A DNA stretch of 64,000 nucleotides. Source: Gymnopilus junonius. Taxonomy: Eukaryota; Basidiomycota; Agaricomycetes; Agaricales; Galerinaceae. Of the stretch, positions 46,553 through 59,900 are shown in pieces. Within the stretch, counting starts at the first letter, position 1, and each line of letters begins with the position of its first letter. The notes beneath the pieces were generated by a model. It saw only the letters and a list, made by a program, of their open reading frames with translations. It was not told the origin of the DNA and did not search any database. The stretch covers positions 243,179 to 307,178 of the forward strand of contig JADNYJ010000030.1 of NCBI GenBank assembly GCA_015501075.1, written 5' to 3'. Made by a program: the position numbers and the translations under genes.

Positions 46553-49500
46553 CTTCAGATCCTTTGAATACGTCAGACGCCTGGTTTCTTGGTTTTTGTA
46601 TTGTTCTTCCTTTCTTTCTATTCCCAGATGGGAGATCGCAATATTTTGCATATCTACTTCTTGGGCCTTTGGATACCTTCATTCAACTATCTGTCCATTG
46701 CTTTCTATTCTACCGCATTCTCGGAACAACCACTTCACCCTCCTTCATCCCTTGTAATTTTCTGTGCAATTTAATACGGGGCTCTCAGGTTCGCTTGTTT
46801 TAGTTTCCGTTGTAATCTTATCTTTGGATTATCCTCGAGATATCCATCTGCTAGTGTTAGCATTCGTCATTCCAGATCTCAATGTACACCCAGCCTTTCC
46901 TTTCGTCTTTGGGACCAAGACCCAACTTGAACGATTAGTACGAGTCACCTTGTCTCCTGGTCTTTCTTCTCCTTTCCAGGGTCCCCAACGGCTAAGAGGC
47001 AAAACACCTGCTCCGATATACTCCTTTCGTTTGTCTTTCTTGACTATGTAAAACTGTGTCTTTCCGACTTACAAATTCCAAAGGCTCCATCCTTCCAGTC
47101 CTGGCAAATGCTACGGCGGTCCCGCGTTCAGAACACGATGCCGGAGCGACGAACACGGTCAGGTGACCAAATCTCTCCCTTCGACTCTCCAATTTGACTT
47201 CCAAGCAAGTCGCGTCGTTTGCAGGTTCCTTAGCCTCCTCCGCCTTCGCTTAACTTAAATCCCAACTCGGGTTCGTATGAATTCGTTTGTATTGATCTAC
47301 TTAGTTGCTTCTTTCCGAATAGAGTATCGTCAAGGTGTAGCAATCAAAATACTTACTTAACTTGAGATACTTGGGCTTACATGATTCGTAAGGAAGAGAA
47401 TCATCTCTTCCTTACGACTTCGCTTCCAGCAACCACCATAGCTACACCTAAAACTTTTACTCTCCTCCCGGCCGTCGGTGTTCGACTCAAGGATAAGCCC
47501 GATCTCGCTTGTGATTCTCTCTGGTCATAGATTTCTAATGGCTCAATTTCCGAAGTCTGCGGTATATCCAACACGCTGGTCTACTTGCATCTTCGGCGTC
47601 GCTGGGCATAGGCACTTAAAATGATACTCCGCCTCTTTGTTGCACTGCAGGTTCGCTTACCGAGTGTTTTGAATGTTGGATTGCAACATTCTTGAATGAG
47701 GATGTCAATCTTAGAATTTTCATCTCAATCTATAAAGCAGAAATAGTAAGCTACTGCCTCTGACCCCTTCTCTTTCACTTTGTAACTGATGACAATTTTT
47801 TTGTGGTTCCCATGGTTGTCCTGGTGCAAAGCGATAAATCAACTTGTCTACCTGGCCCGTAAACGCCGTTTTGACTAATCTGTCAGATCTTCTGTTCGTA
47901 CATTCCAATTCCTTTCTACACGCTGGCTTCGGTTCGGATCTTGAACAGTTTTTTTATCCTTTTAAAAGGTTCTGATTGTTGGTTTATCTTAGACTATGGT
48001 CGAAGACATTCGTATCTGCGAACACTCTACATTTTTTCTGGAGCCGATTTTGTTCCTAAATTTGACTCTCTGGAAAGCGGCCCCGAGTGTTGTGGAAGGA
48101 AGGATGTATGAATGTATCCATGATAATTCCCTCCTTGTGCAGATGCCTCTGTATTGTACCTGGCATGCATACAAGTCATGCGCACCAGGACGTATGAAGG
48201 TGTACTTTTAGAAGCAACCGTCTCTCTTGCTTCCCCGAAATCCGGTTTTTCAGGATGGAGGCTAATCCACCATAGTCCTGTAAAACAAAAAATGACCGTA
48301 AGTTTGCCGTGAGTCCTTTTTGAATACCAGTACTACATGAGATGATTATTTAGAGTTCTTCGACTAAAATCCGCTCGAAAAAGCATTAGGTTCTGACAGT
48401 GCGGTAAATTATCATTCTGACTACATAGTAGTAGAAGACGAGGCGAAGTTTCCAAAGTGCAGATTTACCGCCGGATTCGTTTAAAATTGTTTGATGCTCT
48501 AGTTTCTAGAGGGCCAAGTAAGTCAAACTGCGATCCGCAAAATCGACAGTCCCGAAAAGAGGTAGAAATGAGGCAGCGGGATTTTGAAACCGTTGAGTCT
48601 TGACTAGATTAGAATGGAATTCGAAGTAGGTTGTACTAAGTCTAGTATGTCCATTCGTAACAAGAAAAAGAGGCTATTTTCATACAATCATTTTTCATGG
48701 ATCAGCGCATTTCTATTCAATGCGATGCCTTGTGCTCTGATAGAGTCTAAGCTTCACTAGCTGAGTCGATCGTCCGACTCTGAGCAGTAATAGGAGCGGG
48801 CGGTATCACCTGTGTGATCATCAAATATGATTGACTTTTGGGGGTGTCCTCCCTCACTTCCTGAGCCCCTTTTAGTCTTTGTATCTGTAAAGAGTCTGCC
48901 TTCGAATCTACAATCTGTAACTAGAATTCAAGTTGCGTTGCAAGGGATCCACGGGCATTAAAATACTGAGAACTTTTAACCCAGTTCCGTGACGCTGGCT
49001 ATATCCGGACCAATGTGATAATTACCGTAATCAGGACTGCTCTCTTGCTCTCCTTCTACCATCTTGGATAATCTGGTGTCTTCCGGCTATATTCACTCTC
49101 TGAGAACTGGACCCCGTATGGATATCAGCGGGTCAGTTTTGCAACCAGTTAATAGGGGCTTATGCTATCCGCTTGCACAGAATATGTAGTCTTCAATCTT
49201 TTTATCCCTTTAAATTCCAAGTCTTTGTACACAAGTGGTTCGGCGATCGTGCTCTCCGTCTGACTCTCTGGACTCATCTGGTGCAAATTAACTTCCGGTT
49301 CTTCGCTCAATCCGCCGCAGCCGCAGCTTGTTGAGAAATTCAACAATGATGCCATCAGGCATACTTGCTGTATCTGACATCTGCCCATGCAAGATTTTTC
49401 TAGCCCACCAACTCTTTGTAACTTGCGCTACTTGTCTTTGAAATCTTCCATCCCTGTTGCGCTTTTTCGTCCTTGACACAAATTTCATTGATCAATCACA

Positions 49501-52500
49501 AAGAAATGCGCGCAAGGCCGACTGCCCGAGTTGCGTATGCACCAAAATCCGTTCTTCGGGCTGATGTTTTTCTATTACTCCCGTCCTGTTTGGCTTTACA
49601 CATTTTGGCAGTCTAACACCTTCTGGCCAGTCCGTCATCTTCTATCATTGGTGGGAGGTCTTCGTGCCCAATCATGGTGAGGATGCCTGCCTGCCAGTAA
49701 TTATGGAGATCTGGACGGGCTAGCTTTACGTTCCTGGCCGACGGCCGCTCGTTAGATTTACCTCTCGCGTGTGAGCCTTCCTGGCGGTACGACGTTGTCG
49801 GACTCGTAGCTCCGGGTTCCAACGGCAGTGGACTGACATAGAGCTCTGCAAAACATAATCACTATATATGTTTACTTTATAGAAAACGCCATGATGTTTC
49901 GTGAGCCGTTATTTTTTTTTTTTCATAAATTAAGCCAGGAACTGAGCAGAATCGTGACGTTAATACAATAGATTTTCTCAGTCATTGTCATTGGCAGGGC
50001 CCAAAGACATGGAATGTCGGCGGAGGCAAACTACGGACGTATCACTATCTACCATCTCCATTCAATTCATCCACCGAAAACGGGCACCACTCAACCCAAA
50101 AAGATCAATTAGGCATCTCGGAGAGAGCTGGGAAAGTATAACAGCTTTGGGCTATCTCATGTGGCCAACCCTGAAACACTAAAAATGATTCCGCGGTACC
50201 CACCTGCGCCTCGTCATCTTGCCATAACTGGTAGGATGATAGGTCTTCTCCTCTTCTGGAGGACTGGATAGAGTTGCCGAAATTTTCTCCGGAGACGATT
50301 GAAATTAAAATGATATGTATGTCTTTATGCCATGCCATTCGGTAAATGGTACAATCCGCATGATCATCCTCTATTTTCTGATTTAATCAAAACTACATAG
50401 CTAGAATTTTAGTCTTGTTCTGCACCAGAACATTCTGGCCGAAAATTTCTAGGGACATTCTTGAAGCGGGTCAACAGGGTTTAGACCAGCCAAGTTCACG
50501 TACTCTTTCTCTATCTAAACTGGTATTTGCTCGCTCTCGGCGTCACCAAACTTACCCAAGATTTTCATGACATCTCATGGTTTTCCACGAGGCTCTGGAT
50601 GTGAGTGATTTGACTTAGTCAATACCTGGGGTGTTGACTTTGTGTAGGCTTGCAAGTCTGCTTCACCTTTCCGGACCTTGGCTTTCGTTTGAAATATCGA
50701 ACACAGCAAATAACTCCTGGAGGCTAGCGTGTCTTGGACTGGGAAAAAAAATCCTATAACATACGAGAGACTTACGAGGGTGTGCATCCCTTTTGTCATC
50801 TATCCCAGAGATGACGCACGGGGATAAGAGTCAGGGCCCAAATACCTTTCTTGGAAAAACACCTGAACGTAAGGAGTCTTTGGGTTGGATTGGAAAGATC
50901 ATCAGTCTGTCACCTGCTAGTTTCTTACTGGAGAAGAGTCAATTCAGTCGTACTCACATGCCTACTGCCGTGGTGCGTATATATGCAGTATCATCATGCT
51001 TTTTGTTTTCGGCCAAATGAATTTGGAGGTATCAATGAAAATTGTGGAATCGTGTGGGTCTAGCAGATACGCAAGCTTCGGACTACCTCCCTCTTATTAC
51101 GTCCTCAGAAAATTAATCTTCGGTCGCGACTTCGATGCTTGAGGAGCTGGCAGATGAGGTAAATCCTCTTTGATGGAGGCGACCATGACAGAGTGTCAGG
51201 TATTCGTGCGCCAGATAGCTTGGCAACAGCTCATTCACGACCAAGTTAAAAGTTGCGATCTGGAAAGGATCTGGAAACTATCCAGAAATGGTCTAAAGAT
51301 GTGACAGGGCTCTTCTGGAGCATTTCCGGAGCCTCCGATGGAGGTCGGTGAGAGGGCGAAAGACTCGGACTAGATATACAAGTGTGACAAGTAATTATCG
51401 ATATTAACCACAATAGGTTCTGGATATTGGACACAAGAAATCGAAATGCATTAACTTACTGGCCTTGCAAGAATATAGACAATGACTGACAAATCGGTAA
51501 TCATCTACCAGATAGCATAGCTTGTATGAAGCAGCTAACGTAGGTCTGCAAAATATTAATGCGCTGAGGTATAAGCCATACTTCTGGATTCATAATATGA
51601 TAATATGAATCAGTCAGAGGCCCATTGGTCGACATTTAAAGAAATATCCGCTGCAGACCAAAAAGAGTCTTATTATGACCATTAATCAAAGATATTAAGT
51701 AGACGATGAGCCCGAGCTCCCAAGACAACCTGAAAAGGATACCGGTATCTAAGCGCATGCGATAGACGCCCGTCCAGATCTGATTATAATACCCAGGTTA
51801 TCATCATTTGATGCAGTTTATCAGATCAATTCCACGACGAAGTCGGATGAAAGATCCTTTCCGAATCCAGATCCCTCTGACTAGCCAGCAAAGGGATTCA
51901 ACCAAGGGGACAATGTTCGCCTGAAGTTCAAATGATGATTATTTACCACTGTGAACGAGAGTTTATTCTTACCGGACCTCGCACCAGGGTGAGGATTAGT
52001 CGATCACGGTCGACTAGCAACATGGAGCCAAGGGGTGAAATGTTTATAGTCATAGAATCGTCATAAAGTCGTGAGTGCAAATATTACATAGCTACGTTGA
52101 TAGCGGATAACATACTCTAGTGGTGCCAAAAGGGTCGAGAGCAAAGGCGGAGTACAGCGACGAAAGCAAAGGCGGCAAGCGAGAACGAAGTGAGTTGCAA
52201 AGCAGTTAACAACAATAAGAATAAGAATATAGTGAGCAGTTGGAGAAGCGAAGAGCAGAAGCAGAATCGTGTCGGAAGTCCTAATTGAGAAGCATTATTA
52301 TCACAGAAGCTCCATCTCCAGTCACGGAGTTTTTCTCCAGGCATCAGAAAAGCAGTGTCCTGAATCTTGCCCAGAAAAAGGTGAAACCAAGCATCAGCAG
52401 AATACAAGAGAGCCGAAAGCGTCCAAGAAAACCCAGCAAAAAATTTTGTCGACCAGAAAAGAGCATCTAGAGAGCATCGAAAGAATTTCAAAATGTTGGG

Positions 52501-52633
52501 GTCTGAGGAAAAAGTGCCCAGCAGTGAGGCGAGAGCCTAAAAATCAAAAACATCAGCATGAAACTCAGAACAGAACAGATCACGCAGATTAGAAGACTTA
52601 TTCCCCACCATAAGCAATTCAAACCCAAACACT
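46553..52633. other. 6.1 kb without a recognisable gene
   Basis: No open frame over about 125 codons and no family match on either strand. The sequence is of ordinary composition, with pyrimidine-rich stretches at 46.6-47.7 kb. I could find no inverted ends, tandem array, tRNA or rRNA. It is the longest such stretch here and may be a worn-out mobile element or a non-coding RNA locus. Confidence 0.5.
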
Positions 52634-55600
52634 TTAAATTTGCGGCGGACCAGGTAAAAGCAGCAGTTCATCGTCACTGAGGTCCTCATCTTCAAGCTCA
52701 TCGTGTCCTTCACTTTCAGCCCGTTCTTCCTTCCCATCACGACCAAGAAACCTGGTTTTCTTCTTACCCTTCCCTTTAGCGTAACCGCCTCTACCACCGA
52801 GCTTGTTCCTGAACGAACCAAACCGGCCGCTTCTGAAGAGACCACCGCCAGCCTTTTTATTCTCGAAACCACAGGTGAAGGAGGGTCGTCAGCAACGAAC
52901 CAAGCCATGTTCTCCGGTTCCTCGTCCTCTTCTACGATGCTTGCAAAGCGCAAGAAGTCGATTGGGTCCGGAGACGAAGTCAATGGAGGAAGATAAACAG
53001 AGTCCACGTAGCACTCGACATCTGATACTGGGTCTTCGGCTTGTATTTCATCCAGCGGGTTTTGGAAATCCACATTGTTTCCAACTTCTCCGGTTTGGTC
53101 GTTCATTGAATGTCCGTCCGTCATAACATTTATTGTATGGACGCCATTCGCATTCACGCTCAAGACAGACCCGCTTCTCGTCCTAGTCCTACCACCATTC
53201 AGCGACCCCAACCCAGGCCCAGATCCAGCAGAGGATGCAATGATAGTCCCACTCCTCGTGCGCTTGGGCAGCACCAAACCTGTCTTGGGCTCAGCTCCCA
53301 CTTTTCCATTTGCTGACCCAGATGCGGAAGGAACGGCAGGCAGAGGCCTGGCGGGAGCGGGAGCAGGCGGAAGAGGGCCTACGATTGTGCCACTTCGCGT
53401 CCTCCGGGCACCTGTAGGGGCACCGGCGGGTACTATGGTACCACTGCGCGTTCTCTTTGCATTTGCTAAGTGTAGTTCATCGTTGTCTTGAGCAACGGCC
53501 AAAGTTCGTTCACGCTCGTGCAGTTCTTCTCTGTCTGGTATTAAATTGAAGCTGCTGTGATCCGTCGTATCGGTACTGGTTTCTGAGGGTCTGAATGGCG
53601 AACTAAGCCTGAATGGAGAACTGGGCTTCATTGGCTGAAGAATATGCAGACCACGGCTTTCTCTTTCTCCTATCTTACGCTGCTCCTGAACAACAGCATT
53701 TCCACGGCCTGCCTTTTCATCAAGTCCAACCTGAGCATCACCCTTTTTCTTCGTCTTCATTGCAAAATATAATGTAGGTGGCGATATAATGCTGTCAGTG
53801 ACCCAGGGCGTGAGGTCGGCATCCAGTTGATCCAATGTCTTCTCCCCGGCATCGCCCTTCCTGCCAGCCTGCGATACTTTGATAGCAGTGGTAACGGCGT
53901 CGCCAGTCAGTTCCATGTCAACTTCTCCGTCCTGATCTTCACTTTTGTCTTTAATATTGGTAGATTTCTGGACTATGTTGGGTTTGGATATACCAGGCTG
54001 AGCAACCGGAGAAGACGATGAGGATAGCAAACTAAGGGTTACAGTAGTACTGACGTTGGGCAGAGAGTGCGTCCGTGTCAAAGTCGTAAGACGTTTTCTG
54101 TCAACAGCATTGACATCCGTCTCGTAACCGTTCAGCCCCTTCGCCTTCAGGTTTAAATCCTGATGATCGAATGTGAGTTTCTGAGGTGTCGACTCAATTA
54201 CGGCGTCTTTGCCGAACAGCGTATCAAAATTCTGGTCAATGCCTGTGGCATCCAGATCTAGTGGTGATATGCGCTGACGACGGGCGTTATCTTCTTGAAT
54301 TCGCTGGCCGAGAGGTTTTCTCTGCGTTTCCATCGTTTCATGTACATCTTCTTCTTCTTCATCCTCATCTTCGCCTTCCTCGGAAGATAAAAATACATCG
54401 CTACCCTCGACTTCGCCATACTCAAACCCGAATTCATATCCAAACCCACTTCCGCCTATTGACATCCGCGAGCGTGGCCGATCGAAATTAACATCTCTAC
54501 GCGAATGCATCCATTCGACAGCATCGTCCGGGTCCTGTGGAGCTTTTTGCTTCTGCGCGTTTCTGGGTACATCAGTATCAGCAGGTTCCTGGGGAGGCCG
54601 AGTTTTGGAACCTAGGACAATGTTCAAGCCAGAGGACAGACGCAGTTTTTGTTTCTCCAAAGGGACATTTCCTGTAGTATTTTTCTCGCCTTGCATGAAG
54701 GGACGCTCAGAAAATCGCTTCTTTGGACGCGGAGGATGCAGCCAACTAGGCGCAGATGGGCGACGTTGACGATCGTTCATGACCAAGGCATTTCCTTGTC
54801 TTGGCATACGATTCTCAGCCCTGGACGAAAATGTAGTCTTGATTTTCGATCTCAAAGCGTCCACTTTGGTCAGATCAACTTTCTGAGGCAATGTATCTGC
54901 GCTTTGCGACTTCCCAGCGTTACTGGGAAGATTTGGATTATAAAATGTATCTGAGAGCGCTGTGCGCAAACCATGACTAGAAGAGGTCCGCTTTCTGGCA
55001 TCTGGGAAGGGAGGAGGGCCCATGAGTCGCGAGCGATGTTGGGTGACTGCAACTGCGTCTTCATCGGCTATTTCAATCGGTGAGGAAGCACGCGAAACGA
55101 AAGGGCTCTCGAGTGGTAAGTTTGTCATGAGCCCAGTCGAGCTGAGAGTACGGGATGACGGTACTTTCGTATATATAATTTTACTTCTGCCTGGCTTCTG
55201 CTTTTTCTTAGCCTTTTTCTGGTCAGTTTTGAGTGAGGTTAAAGATTGCGTGTGCTTCAACTTTGATTTGCCTTTGACATTGCGGGACGGGTTGGAATTA
55301 GAGGAGGAACAAGAAGTGGACCGTGAACCTGATCTGCTCTCCAGGCCATGGTGTCTACTCGAAAGGCGAATGTCATGACCAGACCGGAAGGCCTCTGAAG
55401 TGAGGGTCACTGAGGCAAGCATTTTCGACCTTCAAATGTAAATGTATGCGGTATCGGTCCTCGGCATAAGGTGGTCGAGTAAAAAAACTTACGAATTGCC
55501 AACACTTGGAATAGACTTCAAGGTTTCCGTATATCGAGACGTATTTCCTGATTTGCGAATTTGATTCTCCTTCGGAATTTTCGATTTTGGGACGTTCGCA

Positions 55601-56050
55601 GCTCGAATAGGCACAGGAGAAAGAAGGGCACTTCCATGCTCTTCTGGTGATGGTTGAGGTTTACTGGACGGGAGCCTGAAAACCTGACTCTGAGCCTGAA
55701 CAGTCGGGAATGGTGTCTGGAATGGCTGGATCGACATCCTGGCCGATGCTGTCTAGTCAGACGTCAAAGTTTATCAAGTTAAAAGTGAAGTCAAAGGCGC
55801 ATATATGAACCTCTTTCGTGAGTTTTTGCTTCTTTCGTGTGTTAGATACGACCTGGGCGGAGTCAAAGCCTGGATCCGCTGTGCGTTTGCGTCCGCCTGC
55901 AGAGGGGCGCGCGGAGGCGTTGGTCTTATGGAGGGCCTCGTCGCCTGCGGTGACGTATTTAGAAGTACCCGCAGTTGTTACATTCGCTTGAAGGTCCTCT
56001 TTGTTTTTGAGACGATGGCGCCTCGAGTAAGTGGTGGTGGCCTTGACCAT
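52634..56050 (-). CDS. Large Ser-rich basic/acidic protein with repeated RTRSGT motifs
   Basis: Three exons on the minus strand: from the ATG at 56050 to about 55808, about 55749-55496, and one long exon 55432-52634. The total is about 1,100 residues, mostly without regular structure. The start MVKATTTYSRRHR is basic. The repeat (K/R)RTRSGTI(V/I) appears at least three times at 53420-53240, plus RTRSGS once; each looks like a basophilic kinase site (R-x-R-S/T-x-S/T). An acidic patch (EEDEEEED) lies near 54350. At about 52868-52885 the frame must change to continue as a Gly/Arg-rich basic part (LGGRGGYAKGKGKKK) and end in LLLLPGPPQI at 52634; the unshifted frame runs to 52537 with a less protein-like tail. 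I do not recognise a named family. Role unknown; probably nuclear. Confidence 0.7.
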
Positions 56051-56968
56051 CCCGGAAGAAATGCGCGCCGTTCTTCGCAACTTTCCCAATATGGGTCGCG
56101 TGACCGTATGTTTGGCGCGTGCCGCCTTTAAGCGTCAGACGCGTCGCTTGTCGTGTCTTTTAAGTGCCTCCTATTTTGTACTCCAGCAATATAAATCTAT
56201 CCAACTTCTGAACTGCTTTGAGGAAATTCATGGGCTTGCATATTTTGAGCAAGGAACGACTGCCGCTTTATATTTTCTCGCAACCTTTCGTCCAGTTGTA
56301 CTATTCAAGGAACTCATCATTGCTCTTGCATTTTTAGCCACTTAATTATACAGAACTATATAGCCTCTGAAGATCCAAAGCCTAGTATTGGTAGGGCAGT
56401 GAGGGTTAACCCAGTTACCTAAGTGACAGGCTTTACAGTTTATAAATATTAACTTCCCAAAGTTTTAAGCATTTTTTCGAGTCCTCTTCTCTCTACCTGC
56501 CTCAATATTATACCTCCGTTTCAGTCAGAAGGATGTTACTAGTTTGAGCACGACTCCAGTTAAAACCAGGAGTTGGAAGACTCTACAAAACCCGAGGCGT
56601 TAATATTTTTCCTTTAAGCGAAAATATTTTAACACCGATTGGAAGTGCGCCACAGCATATTCCGGATTCCATTCTCGCAGCAATTTGCTGGAGTTCTTTG
56701 GGTCCCTGGTGGGTCCATGTTGGAGTTCAGTTGCCGGTGTATGGGTATCTCATTATAGTAATGGATCCGGTCCGAAAATGCCCCAGGGAGGAAGTTTGCC
56801 GGCCGCGTGTTTGCGGCAAAACAAATGGCAGTGTGTCCACTGTCTGACTAACCCTTTTAACGTCGTGTGTCACGACGAGGACGATCACTTCTTTCCTTCG
56901 AACCCTTTTCCCCTACTTTTCACCCTCTTTGACCCTTATTACCAGTTCTTGAGTGAACTGTGGTCTCC
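56051..56968. other. Divergent intergenic region
   Basis: About 0.9 kb between the start of the Ser-rich gene and that of Doa10; no gene recognised. It should hold both promoters. Confidence 0.45.
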
Positions 56969-59900
56969 ATGCAAGAAGCAGAGGAGCAAGGTAAGCAGTT
57001 GCCTCATGTTCGTGTTGTTCCTCAACTCAGCCTTTTGAGCAGACACATGTCGTATTTGCAGCGCGCCCGCGGAGCCCGACCAGCCTCTCTTTCATCCTTG
57101 CAAATGTTCGGGCACGATTCGTTACATCCATCAGGACTGGTGAGTCAAAGAAGTGTCGTGGAGTTATAGTAGTTCCAGAGTTGATCAGTGCCGTTGTAGT
57201 CTTACAACATGGCTCGCCCATAGTAAAAAGAAAAATTGCGATGTCTGCAAACACCCATATGCCTTCACGAAAGGTACGATACCGCTTTATTCTATGGGAC
57301 TCGTATTGACACCACCTTGCAGTATACGCGCCCGATATGCCATCTTCATTGCCCCCACTCCTTCTCATCAAACGGCTCTTGCAGCAATTATTCTTTGTGC
57401 TATTATTCGTGCTAAGGGCTCTCGCTGTTGCCGCGATTTGGTTGGGCGTCTTACCGTGGGTTACTGTTTGGACATGGAGAATGTATTTCTCAATGGGAGA
57501 TCAACGTACGTAACATTTTAACTCACGCTCGGCACTTTCATTGACACAACAAAACAAACACTAGTGCTTGGTGGATAAGCAAACGTCCCAGACCTCCCTA
57601 TACAGAGAGTCCGATCCCATTCTATAGCAGAATCAGCTACGAAGCAACAGCCCCACCTCCGAAGGGTCTTGTCGCCAAGATATCGACACACCCTTTATGG
57701 TTAGCTCTTTCAGCGGACATTTTCGCGGGGCAAATTATTGCTTCTCTCATTGTTTTAACCTTCGTTGCCATCTTTCTTTTGCGAGAATGGATTTCACAGA
57801 ATGCTCGTCCTGGTGTCTTTGAAGAGGAAGAGGCACCACCACAGGTACCTGCCGCCGCACCCGCTCAAGGTAACCTTTTCGGAGCGCAACCTCGACCTGA
57901 GGGTAATGAAGGTCAGGGTGGTCTACCTCAGCCCGAAGCGTTAGATCAACAGCAAGTGGAAGCAATGCGTGCTGTCAACGCCATGCGACAAAACATCGAT
58001 CCTGACATAGCCGCGGACCCCGATCGCTGGCATACCACTGATGAGAACGAGTCTCCTGGACGCAGGCCTCCGAGAAGGAAGAAGAACAAAGCAAGGCATC
58101 CAGAGAACGATGGGGGTAGGAATACTCGGCAAAAGACTGCCGTTACTGGCGATGATGAGATGGAGGCGATAAGACGCAAAATGTTCCATCGCCGAATCCA
58201 CATTGCAAAAGCGAATGCTGCGCGTAGGAAGATGTATTTCAGTCAAAAGCTTCAGAGCAGAAGCCCGCCCACGTCAACGGTGCCACTTGATGTCCCAGGG
58301 GAACAAATGGATTTTACCTTCGGACCCCCATCTCCTGAACAATTGACCAGCCAGTCTCACAGTGATGCCGCATTGTCGACAAGCATTTCTGAGCCTTCAA
58401 CTTCCAGTGCTCTTCCCGCACTCTCCAGAGTCTAGTGTTTCATCGCCTCCACCCGCTGATGAAGATCGCACGTCTCCATTTCCCTTCTGTCTCCCTCGAG
58501 CCACCAAGCGGTGACATTCCTTTCTCGCTTAGGCGATGGCAGGAAATATCTCCGCCACCCTATCCTGCTCGGCCTCCTTTGCCTCCTACCGTGTTGCCTC
58601 GGTCTAGATCAGGCTCCCCCTTCCTTCATTCTCCAGGCAGGACACCCATTGAATCTCCTAGCTTGACGGCTACGTATCATGCTCCGGAAGAATTGGATAA
58701 TGGGGAAGGTCCATCCGGACTGCCACCTGGCTATTTTGATAACGATATTACGGAACGGGAGGAGTACGACGAAGAAGAAGAGGAAGAGGAAGAGGAAGAA
58801 GATGTTGCAATGCACGAGGAGCATGAATTTGGGGATATGGATGAAGATGAAGAGGAGGATGGGCAAGATGTGAATATGGATCACGAACACTGGGACGATT
58901 CTGACGTCGATATGGAGGCAGAGCGCAAGAGATACTTCCGTGAGGAAGGGGCAGACGAGCACGAGCACGAAGCCAGAGGAGACGCTGCAGGACTCCCAGA
59001 GTTACGAAACATCAGTGATTCGGATGACGATTCGGATGACGAGCACGAGGGACCAAACGAAAGACCTGGACACGCCGAAGAAGAAGAAGACGAAGACGAC
59101 CATCTGAGAGAAGGTGAAGGCGACCCAGATGAAGAGGAAGAGGAAGATGCCGGGGCAGGCGAGGACGGTCTTTTCGACGATGAAGATGGCCAATGGGAGG
59201 TGGCTGAGGTCGAACCTGGAGCCGTGGCTCAAGCTCAAATTGGCGGGGGCGTTGGCGCTGTTGGCGCTGCGGCTGGTAATGCAAATATGGACCCTGATGC
59301 AGCTGCAGCGGCCGCACTTGCTGCTGAGGATGCCGAGAATAACGTTGAAGATGACATGGAAGGAGCTATGGAAGGTATTTTACCCCTTTTAATCTCCATA
59401 GGATATTCATTAACCTTTTTATTGCCTAGCTATCGGAATGAGAGGTCCTATATATGGTGTTTTGCAAAATGTTGGTTTGATTTATGGTTTTTGGTCTCCT
59501 ACTTACTAACCACGCTTCTAACTAGGCTGCTTTGATGATTTTCGTTTTGAATACTGCAATCGGCCTGGGTGTCTGGGTGCCATTCACATTCGGGAAAACG
59601 GCCGCACTACTATCTGTATGTCTTTAACCCCGCCTTCCATGAGCAGCCAACTTAGTCCATACTAGCTTGATCCCCACCGGCTTCTGCAAGTTCTTCACCT
59701 GCCTATACGAGCTATGCGAGTCGTGACCGATCCTTTCGTTGATTTTATTCAATGGATCATCGTTGACCTCTTCCTTCCTTGGGTTCTTCGACTTCTTGGC
59801 CTCGTTTTTCGTGCCTTATTTTTCCTTGGGTCCTTATCAGCAAGGCAATTATTGGGCAAGGAGACGACGTCTGGGATTTCAGATTTCTCCATGAAGCTGG

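Noticed and set aside
52269..52592. 107-codon plus-strand frame at the end of the gene-free stretch
   Set aside because: Lys/Glu/Ser-rich low-complexity text with no start context or homologue I can name; it overlaps the 3' end of the Ser-rich gene in antisense.
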